Made by a program: the position numbers and the translations under genes
Notes under the pieces: model-generated
What the model saw: only the letters and a program-made list of their open reading frames with translations
What the model was told of the DNA's origin: nothing
Databases searched by the model: none
NCBI GenBank assembly: GCA_002862165.1
Contig: PKCL01000079.1
Span: 1-6,698, forward strand
Origin: Planctomycetaceae bacterium
GTDB taxonomy: Bacteria; Planctomycetota; Planctomycetia; Pirellulales; UBA1268
DNA length: 6,698 bases
Reading direction: 5' to 3'
Shown: piece by piece, positions 1-5,562 of the stretch
Numbering within the stretch: position 1 is the first letter of the stretch
How the letters are laid out: each line of letters opens with the position of its first letter

Positions 1-703
1 ACTCGGCGGTGAGGTAAAAACAGCCGCCACGCAGCACGCGGTCCGAGCCAGATGTAGCACCACTCGGGTCCGTCACGCTACCACTCGGGTAATCTCCATA
101 CCAATCTTGGCACCACTCCCAAACATTGCCGTGCATGCCGTACAGCCCCCAAGCGTTGGGCAGTTTGCCCCCCACAGCATGTGTCTCTTTGCCAGAGTTC
201 TCATCATACCAAGCGTACTGCTCCAAGTCTGATGCATCATCACCAAAACTATACTTCGTGTTCGTCCCAGCACGACAGGCATACTCCCACTCTGCTTCGG
301 TGGGCAAACGATAAACATTACCTGCTGCTTTCTCCGCCGGTAGTTCACTCAACCTGCGGCAAAACTCGACCGCGTCATTCCAACTCACCCTGTGAACTGG
401 ATTGTCAGCACCTTTGAAGTGACTGGGGTTAACACCCATCAGCCGTTCGTACTGAGTCTGCGTGACTTCATGGACGCCCATCTTGAAAGGTTTTGTGAGC
501 GTTACCTCGTGTGCTACTTCACTTTCCCCCATTGAGAATGTACCAGCGGGAATCAACTTGAATTTCATGCCAATCGAGTTGGTTGATTCAGGTAACTTCA
601 CACTGTCGGCCGAGACCGCAGTTGGTGGCGTTTCAGCAGAAATCTTGCCGCCATCCGCCGCAACGAAAGCCACACAGACAACAGCAGCTTTAAAAAGATT
701 CAC
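1..703 (-). CDS. FGE-like (SUMF1/PvdO family) secreted protein, copy 1; 3' end beyond window
   Basis: 234 codons are visible from a GTG at 703-701 to the left edge with no stop. The protein has the FGE-sulfatase fold signature: GMKFKLIPAGTFSMGE, then HEVTQTQYERLMGVNP, RLPTEAEWEYACRAG, NAWGLYGMHGNVWEWCQDW and RVLRGG. The GTG is chosen because GGGTGA (711-706) precedes it and the same GTG context occurs in three neighbouring genes; an in-frame ATG at 746-744 is an alternative. The N terminus is a hydrophobic signal (AAVVCVAFVAADGG), but unlike copies 2 and 3 it has no lipobox cysteine, so it is probably cleaved by signal peptidase I or left anchored. The visible end reads RVLRGGCFYLTAE, where a catalytic FGE would have GGSYMC. 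Catalytic function cannot be judged because the end is missing. Family members include sulfatase activators, PvdO and non-catalytic lectin-fold proteins; the last is the best guess here. Confidence 0.88.
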   Translation of the reverse strand, partial: MNLFKAAVVCVAFVAADGGKISAETPPTAVSADSVKLPESTNSIGMKFKLIPAGTFSMGESEVAHEVTLTKPFKMGVHEVTQTQYERLMGVNPSHFKGADNPVHRVSWNDAVEFCRRLSELPAEKAAGNVYRLPTEAEWEYACRAGTNTKYSFGDDASDLEQYAWYDENSGKETHAVGGKLPNAWGLYGMHGNVWEWCQDWYGDYPSGSVTDPSGATSGSDRVLRGGCFYLTAE

Positions 704-782
704 GTTCACCCAAGTGGTTAAAGGTTTATTGGCAGCAACCAGCATAAACAAAACCCCGCTGCTCGGGGCAGAGCGACGGGGC
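674..782 (-). repeat. Shared leader cassette, copy-1 version
   Basis: The hairpin, a spacer of about 50 nt, the Shine-Dalgarno, the GTG start and the first ten signal-peptide codons match the leaders at 2502-2605 and 3743-3851. The distance from hairpin foot to GTG is 52 nt here and in copy 3. This version has AACCTTTAACCACTTGGGTG just before the start. Confidence 0.75.
751..782 (-). terminator. Rho-independent terminator (GC hairpin plus T4)
   Basis: Read on the minus strand, an 11-bp stem (782-772 with 765-755, one G-T wobble and one mismatch) closes on a 6-nt loop and is followed by TTTT at 754-751. It lies between the stop of FGE-like copy 2 and the start of copy 1. It is one of four near-identical hairpins in the window. 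Confidence 0.7.
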
Positions 783-829
783 AGAGCTGCAATTGGTCGA
801 GTTCGACCATCCCGTTACGTCCTCCGCTG

Positions 830-858
830 ACCTGATGCGGCTCCGCCTACTTGCCAGA
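830..858. repeat. 29-bp 3'-end repeat, copy-2 version
   Basis: This stretch covers the last codons, the TAG and about 17 bp downstream of copy 2, and is identical to 2904-2932 at the end of copy 3. It includes the small inverted repeat GCGGCTCCGC. Identity across a stop codon points to duplication of the whole gene end rather than to protein-level constraint. Confidence 0.8.
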
Positions 859-1623
859 TGGATTCAATACCACACGAAAGCCGCTCCCGTCGTCGCGGAG
901 CGTCGGATCGCAGTTACTGCGGTCACCTGGCCCGACAAATATTTTTTCGGGGCTGTACCAACCGTTGCCACGAGACACACGGAACCTGCCAGATGCAGGT
1001 CCATGAGGGTCCGTCACGCTCCCAGTTGGGTACGGGCCATGAAAATCCTGGCACCACTCCCAGACATTGCCACACATATCATAAAAGCCCCAAGCGTTTG
1101 GTTTCTTGCGGCCCACAGGATGGGTTGTCTCACCAGAGTTCTTTTCGTACCACGCGTAATCGCTGATTCCACTGAGAGAGCCTCCAAATCTGTAACGCAT
1201 CGCCACCCCAGCACAACAGGCATACTCCCACTCAGCCTCCGTTGGCAACCGATAAACATGCCCTGCTGCTTTCTCCGACGGTAGTTCACTTAACTTGCGG
1301 CAAAATTGAACCGCATCATTCCAACTCACCTTCTCGACAGGATTGTCTGCTCCCCTGAAACCACTCGGGTTAACCCCCATCACCTTTTCGAACTGTGCTT
1401 GAGTAACCTCATGGACCCCCATCTTGAATGGTTTACTTAGAATAGCCTGGTGTGCTTCATCGCCTTCACCCATCATGAACGTGCCTGCAGGGACCAACTT
1501 GAATTTCATGCCAATCGAGTTGGCTGATTCAGGTAACTTGGTCGGTGATTTCGCTTGTCCCTGATCACAACCACAAATCGAGCAAACAGCAACACAAACA
1601 GCAACCAACTTCAGAATATGCAC
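847..1623 (-). CDS. FGE-like (SUMF1/PvdO family) lipoprotein, copy 2
   Basis: 258 aa from GTG at 1623-1621, preceded by GGGGTGA (1632-1626), a good Shine-Dalgarno. A longer frame runs to 1749, but its extra 42 residues are not signal-like and come from repeat DNA; from this GTG the start VHILKLVAVCVAVCSICGC aligns residue for residue with copy 3. The lipobox ICGC predicts lipidation at Cys19. The body carries the FGE-sulfatase blocks (GMKFKLVPAGTFMMGEGDE, HEVTQAQFEKVMGVNP, RLPTEAEWEYACCAG, NAWGFYDMCGNVWEWCQD, GSGFRVV). The C-terminal stretch RGNGWYSPEKIFVGP has Ser and Phe where FGE has its two active-site cysteines, so formylglycine generation is unlikely. Binding or scaffolding at the cell envelope is an inference. 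It ends in SGK then TAG, as does copy 3. Confidence 0.88.
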   Translation of the reverse strand: MHILKLVAVCVAVCSICGCDQGQAKSPTKLPESANSIGMKFKLVPAGTFMMGEGDEAHQAILSKPFKMGVHEVTQAQFEKVMGVNPSGFRGADNPVEKVSWNDAVQFCRKLSELPSEKAAGHVYRLPTEAEWEYACCAGVAMRYRFGGSLSGISDYAWYEKNSGETTHPVGRKKPNAWGFYDMCGNVWEWCQDFHGPYPTGSVTDPHGPASGRFRVSRGNGWYSPEKIFVGPGDRSNCDPTLRDDGSGFRVVLNPSGK

Positions 1624-1706
1624 AATCACCCCAATGGCTAGAAACAGATTAACGAAACAAGTGACGCTCACTGCCGCTCGCGGCAATGTTGTACTTGGTA
1701 AAGTAC
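1624..1706 (-). other. Divergent leader of copy 2 with two short hairpins
   Basis: In the place where the other leaders carry the GC-rich terminator, this one has two perfect short inverted repeats: TGCCGC/GCGGCA (1672-1685, 2-nt loop) and GTACTT/AAGTAC (1691-1706, 4-nt loop). Neither is followed by a T run on the minus strand, so they are not clear terminators. Only the segment next to the GTG still resembles the shared leader. Confidence 0.4.
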
Positions 1707-1816
1707 GATTCGCGGCGAAAACGTGGCACGGAAACTCTGATTTTGCCAAAATTCTTTTGCTGGCCGGCTATTTCAGCTCGAGGACCTGAGCGAGGTTGAT
1801 CCCGATGAGCGACCAG
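1702..1816. repeat. Dispersed 115-bp repeat, copy A
   Basis: Aligns along its length with 3870-3985 with only small indels. Shared landmarks are the inverted repeat TTCGC-G-GCGAA (1709-1719), a block TTGCCAAAATTCTTTT, and AGCTCGAGGA. The last 14 or so codons and the TGA of the Sel1 gene lie inside it, so the repeat supplies that protein's C-terminal tail. Confidence 0.7.
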
Positions 1817-2501
1817 ATTCGGCAGCGGCTTCGCCTTGAGATGGCTGCTTTCCGCTGTCGATCTTCTTCAACAATTCAGTCGCCCGTTTCTTCGCTTTCG
1901 ATAACTGCTCGGGCGGGAGTTTGCCAGCGACTTCTTCGCGTTGCACTACAGCAAATTCCCACCCCCTCGCAGCAACAGAAAACCATGCGTACGCTTCAAC
2001 GAAGTCCTGCGGCACGCCTTTGCCGTGATAGTACATCGAGGCTAGCATGTCCCGGACCTGTGCATCCGCATCCTCCTGCTCTGCCGCCATGCGGAACCAC
2101 TTCAAAGCTTCTGCATAGTCCTGCGGCAAGCCGCTGTCGCCGTCGTAGTATGCATATCCTAGGCCTGCCTGAGCTTCCGCATGCCCCTGATCTGCCGCCA
2201 AGCGGTACCACTTCATCCCTTCCGCTTTGTCCTGCGGCACGCCTTGGGCACACAAGTACATCACACCTAGTTTGTACTGAGCCCTCGCAACCCCCTGGCT
2301 AGCCGCCATGCGGAACCACTTGGCCGCTTCCCTTTCGTCCTTTGGCACTCCGTTGCCGTTGAAGTAAAACCTACCTAGGTTGCACTGGGCGACGGCATCG
2401 CCACTTTCTGCGGCGGTTTTCTCGCTAGCAAACTTGGCAGCAGTTTCAACCCATGGGTTCTGCCCCTGATCATAATCACATCCAGTTATCGCAACGACCA
2501 A
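1773..2501 (-). CDS. Sel1-repeat lipoprotein with apparent frameshift in signal peptide
   Basis: 242 aa if started at TTG 2501-2499. Four Sel1-like repeats of about 36 residues run from residue 34 to 178, with the usual AQxxLGxxYxxGxGVPxDxxEAxKWFRxAAxQG pattern; the fourth carries a short insertion (QVRDMLASMYY). A helical tail PPEQLSKAKKRATELLKKI follows, then a Ser/Gly-rich end derived from a dispersed repeat. The TTG start leaves only seven residues before the lipobox ITGC, too short for a signal peptide. The paralogous leader supplies GTG at 2532-2530 with Shine-Dalgarno GGGGCGA, but that GTG is one base out of frame; removing one base near 2517-2520 would give VNPF...NSAVVCLVVAITGC, a normal lipoprotein signal. 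The gene is therefore either broken at its start or misread there. Sel1 repeats mediate protein-protein contacts; the partner is unknown. Confidence 0.82.
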   Translation of the reverse strand: MVVAITGCDYDQGQNPWVETAAKFASEKTAAESGDAVAQCNLGRFYFNGNGVPKDEREAAKWFRMAASQGVARAQYKLGVMYLCAQGVPQDKAEGMKWYRLAADQGHAEAQAGLGYAYYDGDSGLPQDYAEALKWFRMAAEQEDADAQVRDMLASMYYHGKGVPQDFVEAYAWFSVAARGWEFAVVQREEVAGKLPPEQLSKAKKRATELLKKIDSGKQPSQGEAAAESGRSSGSTSLRSSS

Positions 2502-2605
2502 ACAAACAACAGCAGAGTTGAAAAGGATTCACGTTCGCCCCAGTGGTTAAAGGTTCTTTGACCAGCAATAGAGCATAAAGCAAAACCCCGCCGCTCGGGG
2601 CGGGG
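2502..2605 (-). repeat. Shared leader cassette in front of the Sel1 gene
   Basis: Hairpin, spacer (54 nt from hairpin foot to GTG), Shine-Dalgarno GGGGCGA and GTG AAT CCT TTT match the leaders of FGE-like copies 1 and 3, although the protein body behind it is of another family. After CCTTTT there is one base more than in the paralogues (CAACTCTGCT against AAGTGTGCT). Confidence 0.75.
2582..2605 (-). terminator. Rho-independent terminator (short GC hairpin plus T4)
   Basis: Minus-strand stem CCCCGCC/GGCGGGG (2605-2599 with 2592-2586), 6-nt loop, then TTTT (2585-2582). This is a shortened version of the hairpin at 3821-3851 and lies about 310 bp downstream of FGE-like copy 3. Confidence 0.65.
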
Positions 2606-2920
2606 CGTTCTTTGCTTCCCCACAATACAGACCCAACTTCACCCACCAAGTCTACCCAATAGCTAAAAAAAACCGCCATCCCCGAAGGATCCCCCACTTC
2701 CGCGAGCAAGCCGAGGCGTGGCTTGCTGACGTCTTGGGCGAAGGGGCAGCAGCGTTGATGGTGGATAGGCCGCTGGAGTGAGGGGTTAGGGGATGTGCTG
2801 GGTTAACACGAACCTAAACCACCGCCCCGCTACGTCTTACGCCACGGCAGCTCAGTCGCGGCTCCGCCTTGCTCCATCGAGCCTACGCTTGAGGACTTCG
2901 CTCACCTGATGCGGCTCCGC
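2606..2920. other. Gene-free interval between copy 3 and the Sel1 leader
   Basis: No credible coding frame on either strand. It holds an 8-bp hairpin with 7-nt loop (AGCAAGCC/GGCTTGCT, 2705-2727), an A8 run at 2665-2672 (T8 on the minus strand) after a weak 4-bp stem (2678-2690), which could be a poor terminator for copy 3, and two copies of GGCTCCGCCT near the copy-3 end. The rest has no structure that I can name. Confidence 0.5.
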
Positions 2921-2932
2921 CTACTTGCCAGA
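2904..2932. repeat. 29-bp 3'-end repeat, copy-3 version
   Basis: Identical to 830-858. It spans the end of the coding region (SGK, TAG) of FGE-like copy 3 and the first bases downstream, and marks the point where copies 2 and 3 become alike again after their divergent C-terminal block. Confidence 0.8.
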
Positions 2933-3772
2933 ACTGCGGACAACACGAAAGCCCAGGGAGTAGTAGCGGTCCGACGGCGAATTCCTGCTGCGGCCCGCCG
3001 ACCGGCAGCGGTCAGCCGCGTTGACCCAGCCGCCGCCGCGATCCACCCGGAACGAACTAGATGTAGCACCACTCGGGTCCGTCACGCTACCACTAGGGTA
3101 ATCGCCATACCAGTCCTGACACCACTCCCAAACATTGCCGTGCATGTCGTACAGCCCCCAGGCATTGGGGAGCTTGCTGCCTACTGGATGAGTTGTTCTT
3201 CCGGAGTTCTCCCTGTACCAGCCATACTCGCCGAAGTCCGATTCATCGTCTCCAAAACTAAACTTCGTCGTCGTTCCAGCACGGCAGGCATATTCCCATT
3301 CTGCTTCGGTGGGCAAACGATAAACATTACCTGCTGCTTTCTCCGCCGGTAGTTCACTCAACCTGCGGCAAAACTCTACCGCATCCTCCCAACTCACCAT
3401 TTCAACAGGGTTATTAGCACCTTTGTACTCACTCGGGTTAACACCCATTACCTGCTCGTACTGAGCCTGCGTCACTTCGTGGACGCCCATCTTGAATGGT
3501 TTAGTAAGGGTCACCTCATGAGGTGTCTCGTCGTCATCACCGCTTGCATCTCCCATCGTGAACGTACCAGCGGGAATCAACTTGAACTCCATGCCAATGG
3601 AGTCCGCTGATTCAGGTAACTCCATGTCCTCAACGGGAGTTGGGTCGGGCGTCAGCATTTCTTGCTTGCTCGGCCCTGGAGGCGTCGGCCTTAAAGTTTT
3701 ACGTTGCTCCTGATCACACCCGCACATCACAACCACAGCCACACAAACAACAGCACACTTAAAAGGATTCAC
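2921..3772 (-). CDS. FGE-like (SUMF1/PvdO family) lipoprotein, copy 3, with lectin-type variable C terminus
   Basis: 283 aa from GTG 3772-3770 with Shine-Dalgarno GGGGCGA (3781-3775). The signal MNPFKCAVVCVAVVVMCGC ends in a lipobox, so Cys19 should be lipidated; Asp at +2 favours inner-membrane retention in E. coli, but the rule is untested here. A Pro-rich linker (about 28-48) leads to the FGE-sulfatase domain (about 55-278): SIGMEFKLIPAGTFTMGD, HEVTQAQYEQVMGVNPSEY, RLPTEAEWEYACRAG, NAWGLYDMHGNVWEWCQDW, RGGGWVNAADRCRSAGR, SLGFRVV. Against human FGE, the first active-site cysteine is Asn251 while the second is kept (Cys256), so FGly synthesis is doubtful. Residues 241-270 are encoded by DNA of about 76% GC, against about 47% for the first 29 codons. 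This end resembles variable regions of DGR target proteins such as TvpA, itself an FGE-type lectin-fold lipoprotein. Confidence 0.93.
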   Translation of the reverse strand: MNPFKCAVVCVAVVVMCGCDQEQRKTLRPTPPGPSKQEMLTPDPTPVEDMELPESADSIGMEFKLIPAGTFTMGDASGDDDETPHEVTLTKPFKMGVHEVTQAQYEQVMGVNPSEYKGANNPVEMVSWEDAVEFCRRLSELPAEKAAGNVYRLPTEAEWEYACRAGTTTKFSFGDDESDFGEYGWYRENSGRTTHPVGSKLPNAWGLYDMHGNVWEWCQDWYGDYPSGSVTDPSGATSSSFRVDRGGGWVNAADRCRSAGRSRNSPSDRYYSLGFRVVRSSGK

Positions 3773-3851
3773 GCTCGCCCCAGTGTTTAAAGGTTTTCAG
3801 ACCAGCAACAGCATAAACGAAAATCCCGCCGCTCGGGGCAGAGCGACGGGG
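3743..3851 (-). repeat. Shared leader cassette, copy-3 version
   Basis: Hairpin, 52-nt spacer, Shine-Dalgarno GGGGCGA and GTG AAT CCT TTT plus signal codons, matching the copy-1 and Sel1 leaders. The spacer contains a tiny frame ATG CTG TTG CTG GTC TGA, but its reading is not kept in the other two leaders, so a leader peptide is unlikely. Confidence 0.75.
3821..3851 (-). terminator. Rho-independent terminator (GC hairpin)
   Basis: Minus-strand stem 3851-3841 with 3834-3824 around a 6-nt loop, followed by TTT and then CG. One terminal mismatch, so slightly weaker than the copy at 5199-5231, which has otherwise the same sequence. It lies about 180 bp past the acyltransferase stop and before copy 3. 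Confidence 0.65.
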
Positions 3852-3869
3852 CGGGGCTGCAATAGGTAG

Positions 3870-3985
3870 GGTACGTTTCGCGGCGAAAACCGGACAGCTA
3901 AATGGCAATATTGCCAAAATTCTTTTCCTTGGCCGGTTCTATCAGCTCGAGGATTTGAGCGAAGTTGATCCCGACGAGGTGCCAG
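3870..3985. repeat. Dispersed repeat, copy B
   Basis: Matches 1702-1816. It carries the inverted repeat TTTCGC-G-GCGAAA (3876-3888). Here the repeat begins about 45 bp after the acyltransferase stop and is not part of any convincing gene. Confidence 0.7.
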
Positions 3986-4029
3986 GGTCGGCGATGACTG
4001 GTTTTTTCCGGTCTTGTTTTGTGTCGTGC

Positions 4030-5034
4030 TCATTGCTGATGAAGATCGGCGTCATCTTTTCTGATAAGTGCCCGAATCAATTCGGGCTGAATTTGTGCCG
4101 CATGTGCAGAGACCTCTGGCTCTAACTGCTGCATTATCTGTTGCAAAAATGTTGATGGTTCACAGGCGTCGCCGTCGTAGACCATTGCGTTGCCGAAGGC
4201 GAGTCGCCACCTTAGAAAACCGGTTGACGTGCATGTGAAAGGAAGGACCACTGCGTTCGTCATTTCTGCAAACTTTATGAATCCCTTTGCCGTTCGTATT
4301 TGCCCGCCGATAAAAGCAGCAGACATATTTCGTTCACCATTCTCTGTTTCAATGAGCATTAAGACCGCATTGCCGGGCTCACATAGGAAATCTTTAATTT
4401 CCCACATGTCCGTGGGGTAGAAAATGTAGGGAACGCTTTGCAGGCCCCATTGTTCAACTCGGGTGTTCCACGAGTTTTGTTCCAATGGCCTGAGTGGGCC
4501 ATGAGCTAGTGAGGAAATGCGGACACCAAGACTGCGAATGATGATCGATGCATCTCGGGGAGAACCATAATGGAGGGACGTAAGCAAAACTGATTGTCCA
4601 GAATTTACACAATCCAAAAGCGCGTCCAATCCGCGGTATTCAATTCTGGCTTGCCATCTTGAGTCGCGAATCTGACCACCCGAGAATGTCATTGCACGGT
4701 TTATATTGAGACGCAAACGAATCCAGAAAAGTGTGGGAAATCCCACCATTGGAATGGAGCTCGTAAGGCCCTTTCTCAATTTGGAATAGCAAAGGGCTGT
4801 GCTTTTCCGCACCAATATCTCTACCGTGGTCTTGATGAGTGCTGGTGGAGCCAAGACAAGGACTAGCACACTCGTCGGGAAACGTCGCACGGCAAATCCA
4901 AAAATGGATAAACAGGCCGAATTAAAGAGGATTTCAAGACGTTTGAGTCGATCGCGAATAGAACCAGCTCCCGAGTGGGCTTGCAGATCATTTTGAAAAA
5001 AATGTCGCTGTGAATTCAAGGTAATGATCCCCAT
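4030..5034 (-). CDS. LpxL/HtrB-like lysophospholipid acyltransferase family protein
   Basis: 334 aa, near the usual size of LpxL-type acyltransferases, which move an acyl chain onto lipid A precursors or related lipids at the inner membrane. Residues 36-68 are hydrophobic and could anchor it. Block I is SGQSVLLTSLHYGSPRDAS with His155, in the place of the catalytic HX4(D/E) box. Later blocks fit the fold: GNAVLMLIETENGER (221-235), AAFIGGQIRTAKGFIKFAE (239-257) and NAVVLPFTCTS (260-270), the last like the GAPVLP segment. The position four residues past His155 plus one is Arg160, with Asp161 next to it, so the acid is shifted by one residue or lost. The ATG at 5034 follows an in-frame stop (TAA CGC ATG) and has only a weak, distant purine stretch upstream. 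No partner gene in the window indicates the substrate, so lipid A, another glycolipid or an amino-acylated lipid are all possible. Confidence 0.8.
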   Translation of the reverse strand: MGIITLNSQRHFFQNDLQAHSGAGSIRDRLKRLEILFNSACLSIFGFAVRRFPTSVLVLVLAPPALIKTTVEILVRKSTALCYSKLRKGLTSSIPMVGFPTLFWIRLRLNINRAMTFSGGQIRDSRWQARIEYRGLDALLDCVNSGQSVLLTSLHYGSPRDASIIIRSLGVRISSLAHGPLRPLEQNSWNTRVEQWGLQSVPYIFYPTDMWEIKDFLCEPGNAVLMLIETENGERNMSAAFIGGQIRTAKGFIKFAEMTNAVVLPFTCTSTGFLRWRLAFGNAMVYDGDACEPSTFLQQIMQQLEPEVSAHAAQIQPELIRALIRKDDADLHQQ

Positions 5035-5198
5035 GCGTTACTCAGTATCCTATTTACAACGTCATGAGAGGAAATACTGTTTACTGCGTTTCCCTAACAA
5101 AAATCGACTCAGTGGTTTTCCGTTAAGTCGCTTGTCCCCTTGAATGGGTTTGAATTCCTTGAACGATCGCAACAAGTTCTTCGGTATTCTTGAGACAC

Positions 5199-5231
5199 AA
5201 AAACCCCGCCGCTCGGGGCAGAGCGACGGGG
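5199..5231 (-). terminator. Rho-independent terminator (GC hairpin plus T5)
   Basis: The best of the four hairpins: an 11-bp minus-strand stem (5231-5221 with 5214-5204, one G-T wobble), 6-nt loop and TTTTT (5203-5199). Unlike the others it is not followed by the shared leader or an FGE/Sel1 gene, which suggests that the hairpin is a widely dispersed terminator unit. It separates the IS remnant from the acyltransferase gene. Confidence 0.75.
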
Positions 5232-5289
5232 CGGGGCTGTGGAATGACCCCATTTTCAAATACACGCTTATGAAGGTTCGGACTGGGTA

Positions 5290-5314
5290 TGACCTGCTCC
5301 CCGAATCTGTACCA
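5290..5314. repeat. Probable IS3-family terminal inverted repeat
   Basis: Begins TGACCTGCTCCCCGAATC and lies about 24 bp beyond the transposase stop. IS3 elements end in 5'-TG...CA-3' and often have a G/C-rich stretch just inside. The partner end is outside the window, so the call rests on position and general look. Confidence 0.45.
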
Positions 5315-5334
5315 ACCTGAGTGAGAAAACCAGG

Positions 5335-5370
5335 GCTTCATCTGGCCGGGCTAGCCCGGCCAGATGAAGC
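5335..5370. repeat. Perfect 36-bp palindrome at the transposase 3' end
   Basis: Each half is 18 bp, from GCTTCATCTGGCC to the centre at CTAG (5351-5354) and back, with no mismatch. It contains the last codons and the stop of the transposase fragment. In RNA it would form a 16-bp stem with a 4-nt loop. On the minus strand TTTT follows five bases later, so it may act as a terminator or block read-through into or out of the element. Confidence 0.85.
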
Positions 5371-5562
5371 GAAATCTTTCGGGGCCAGGTTGCCCAAAAC
5401 GCTGTACGGTCGGTGCTTGCTGTGGTCAACTCGCCAAGATTCGATCACGGCCTGAGCCTCGGCAAGCGTATTGAACTCTTCACCGGCAAGGCATTCGTCT
5501 AGGTAGTGACTGTGGAAGCTCCCCACTAACTCATTCACGGTGTCGAGACAGAGCGTATCCAT
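5338..5562 (-). pseudogene. IS3-family transposase OrfB, C-terminal fragment
   Basis: Residues 10-63 of this 74-aa frame match the end of the IS3 integrase core: NELVGSFHSHYLDECLAGEE, then LAEAQAVIESWRVDH, HRPYSVLGNLAPKDFA. The match begins near 5538; the residues before it (MDTLCLDTV) do not look like transposase. In IS3 enzymes this block normally reads N-x-x-x-E-S-F, where the Glu is the third catalytic acid; here it is Gly14, so the fragment is dead even apart from the missing DDE core. The frame ends inside the 36-bp palindrome. Strand and order agree with the OrfB N-terminal fragment at the right edge. Confidence 0.85.

Noticed and set aside
793..1284. Long plus-strand frame opposite FGE-like copy 2 (also 462-830, 1796-2302 and 2909-3352)
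   Set aside because: These are antisense shadows of the FGE-like and Sel1 genes: low-complexity, Arg/Pro/Ser-rich products, no family blocks and no Shine-Dalgarno.
1624..1749. 42-residue N-terminal extension of FGE-like copy 2 to ATG 1749
   Set aside because: It runs through dispersed repeat DNA, puts the hydrophobic signal in the middle of the protein, and has no counterpart in the paralogues, whose GTG start aligns at 1623.
2476..2709. 77-aa frame that includes the Sel1 GTG leader
   Set aside because: It is made of terminator, leader and the wrong frame of the signal peptide; it only documents the frameshift.
3797..4033. 78-aa frame overlapping the acyltransferase stop
   Set aside because: Its C-terminal half is translation of the GC hairpin repeat (RPVALPRAAGF also appears in frames at 5123-5341), and the rest is repeat copy B.
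5062..5341. Two minus-strand frames of 67 and 72 aa
   Set aside because: Both read through the terminator hairpin and the IS end, and neither shows a conserved motif.
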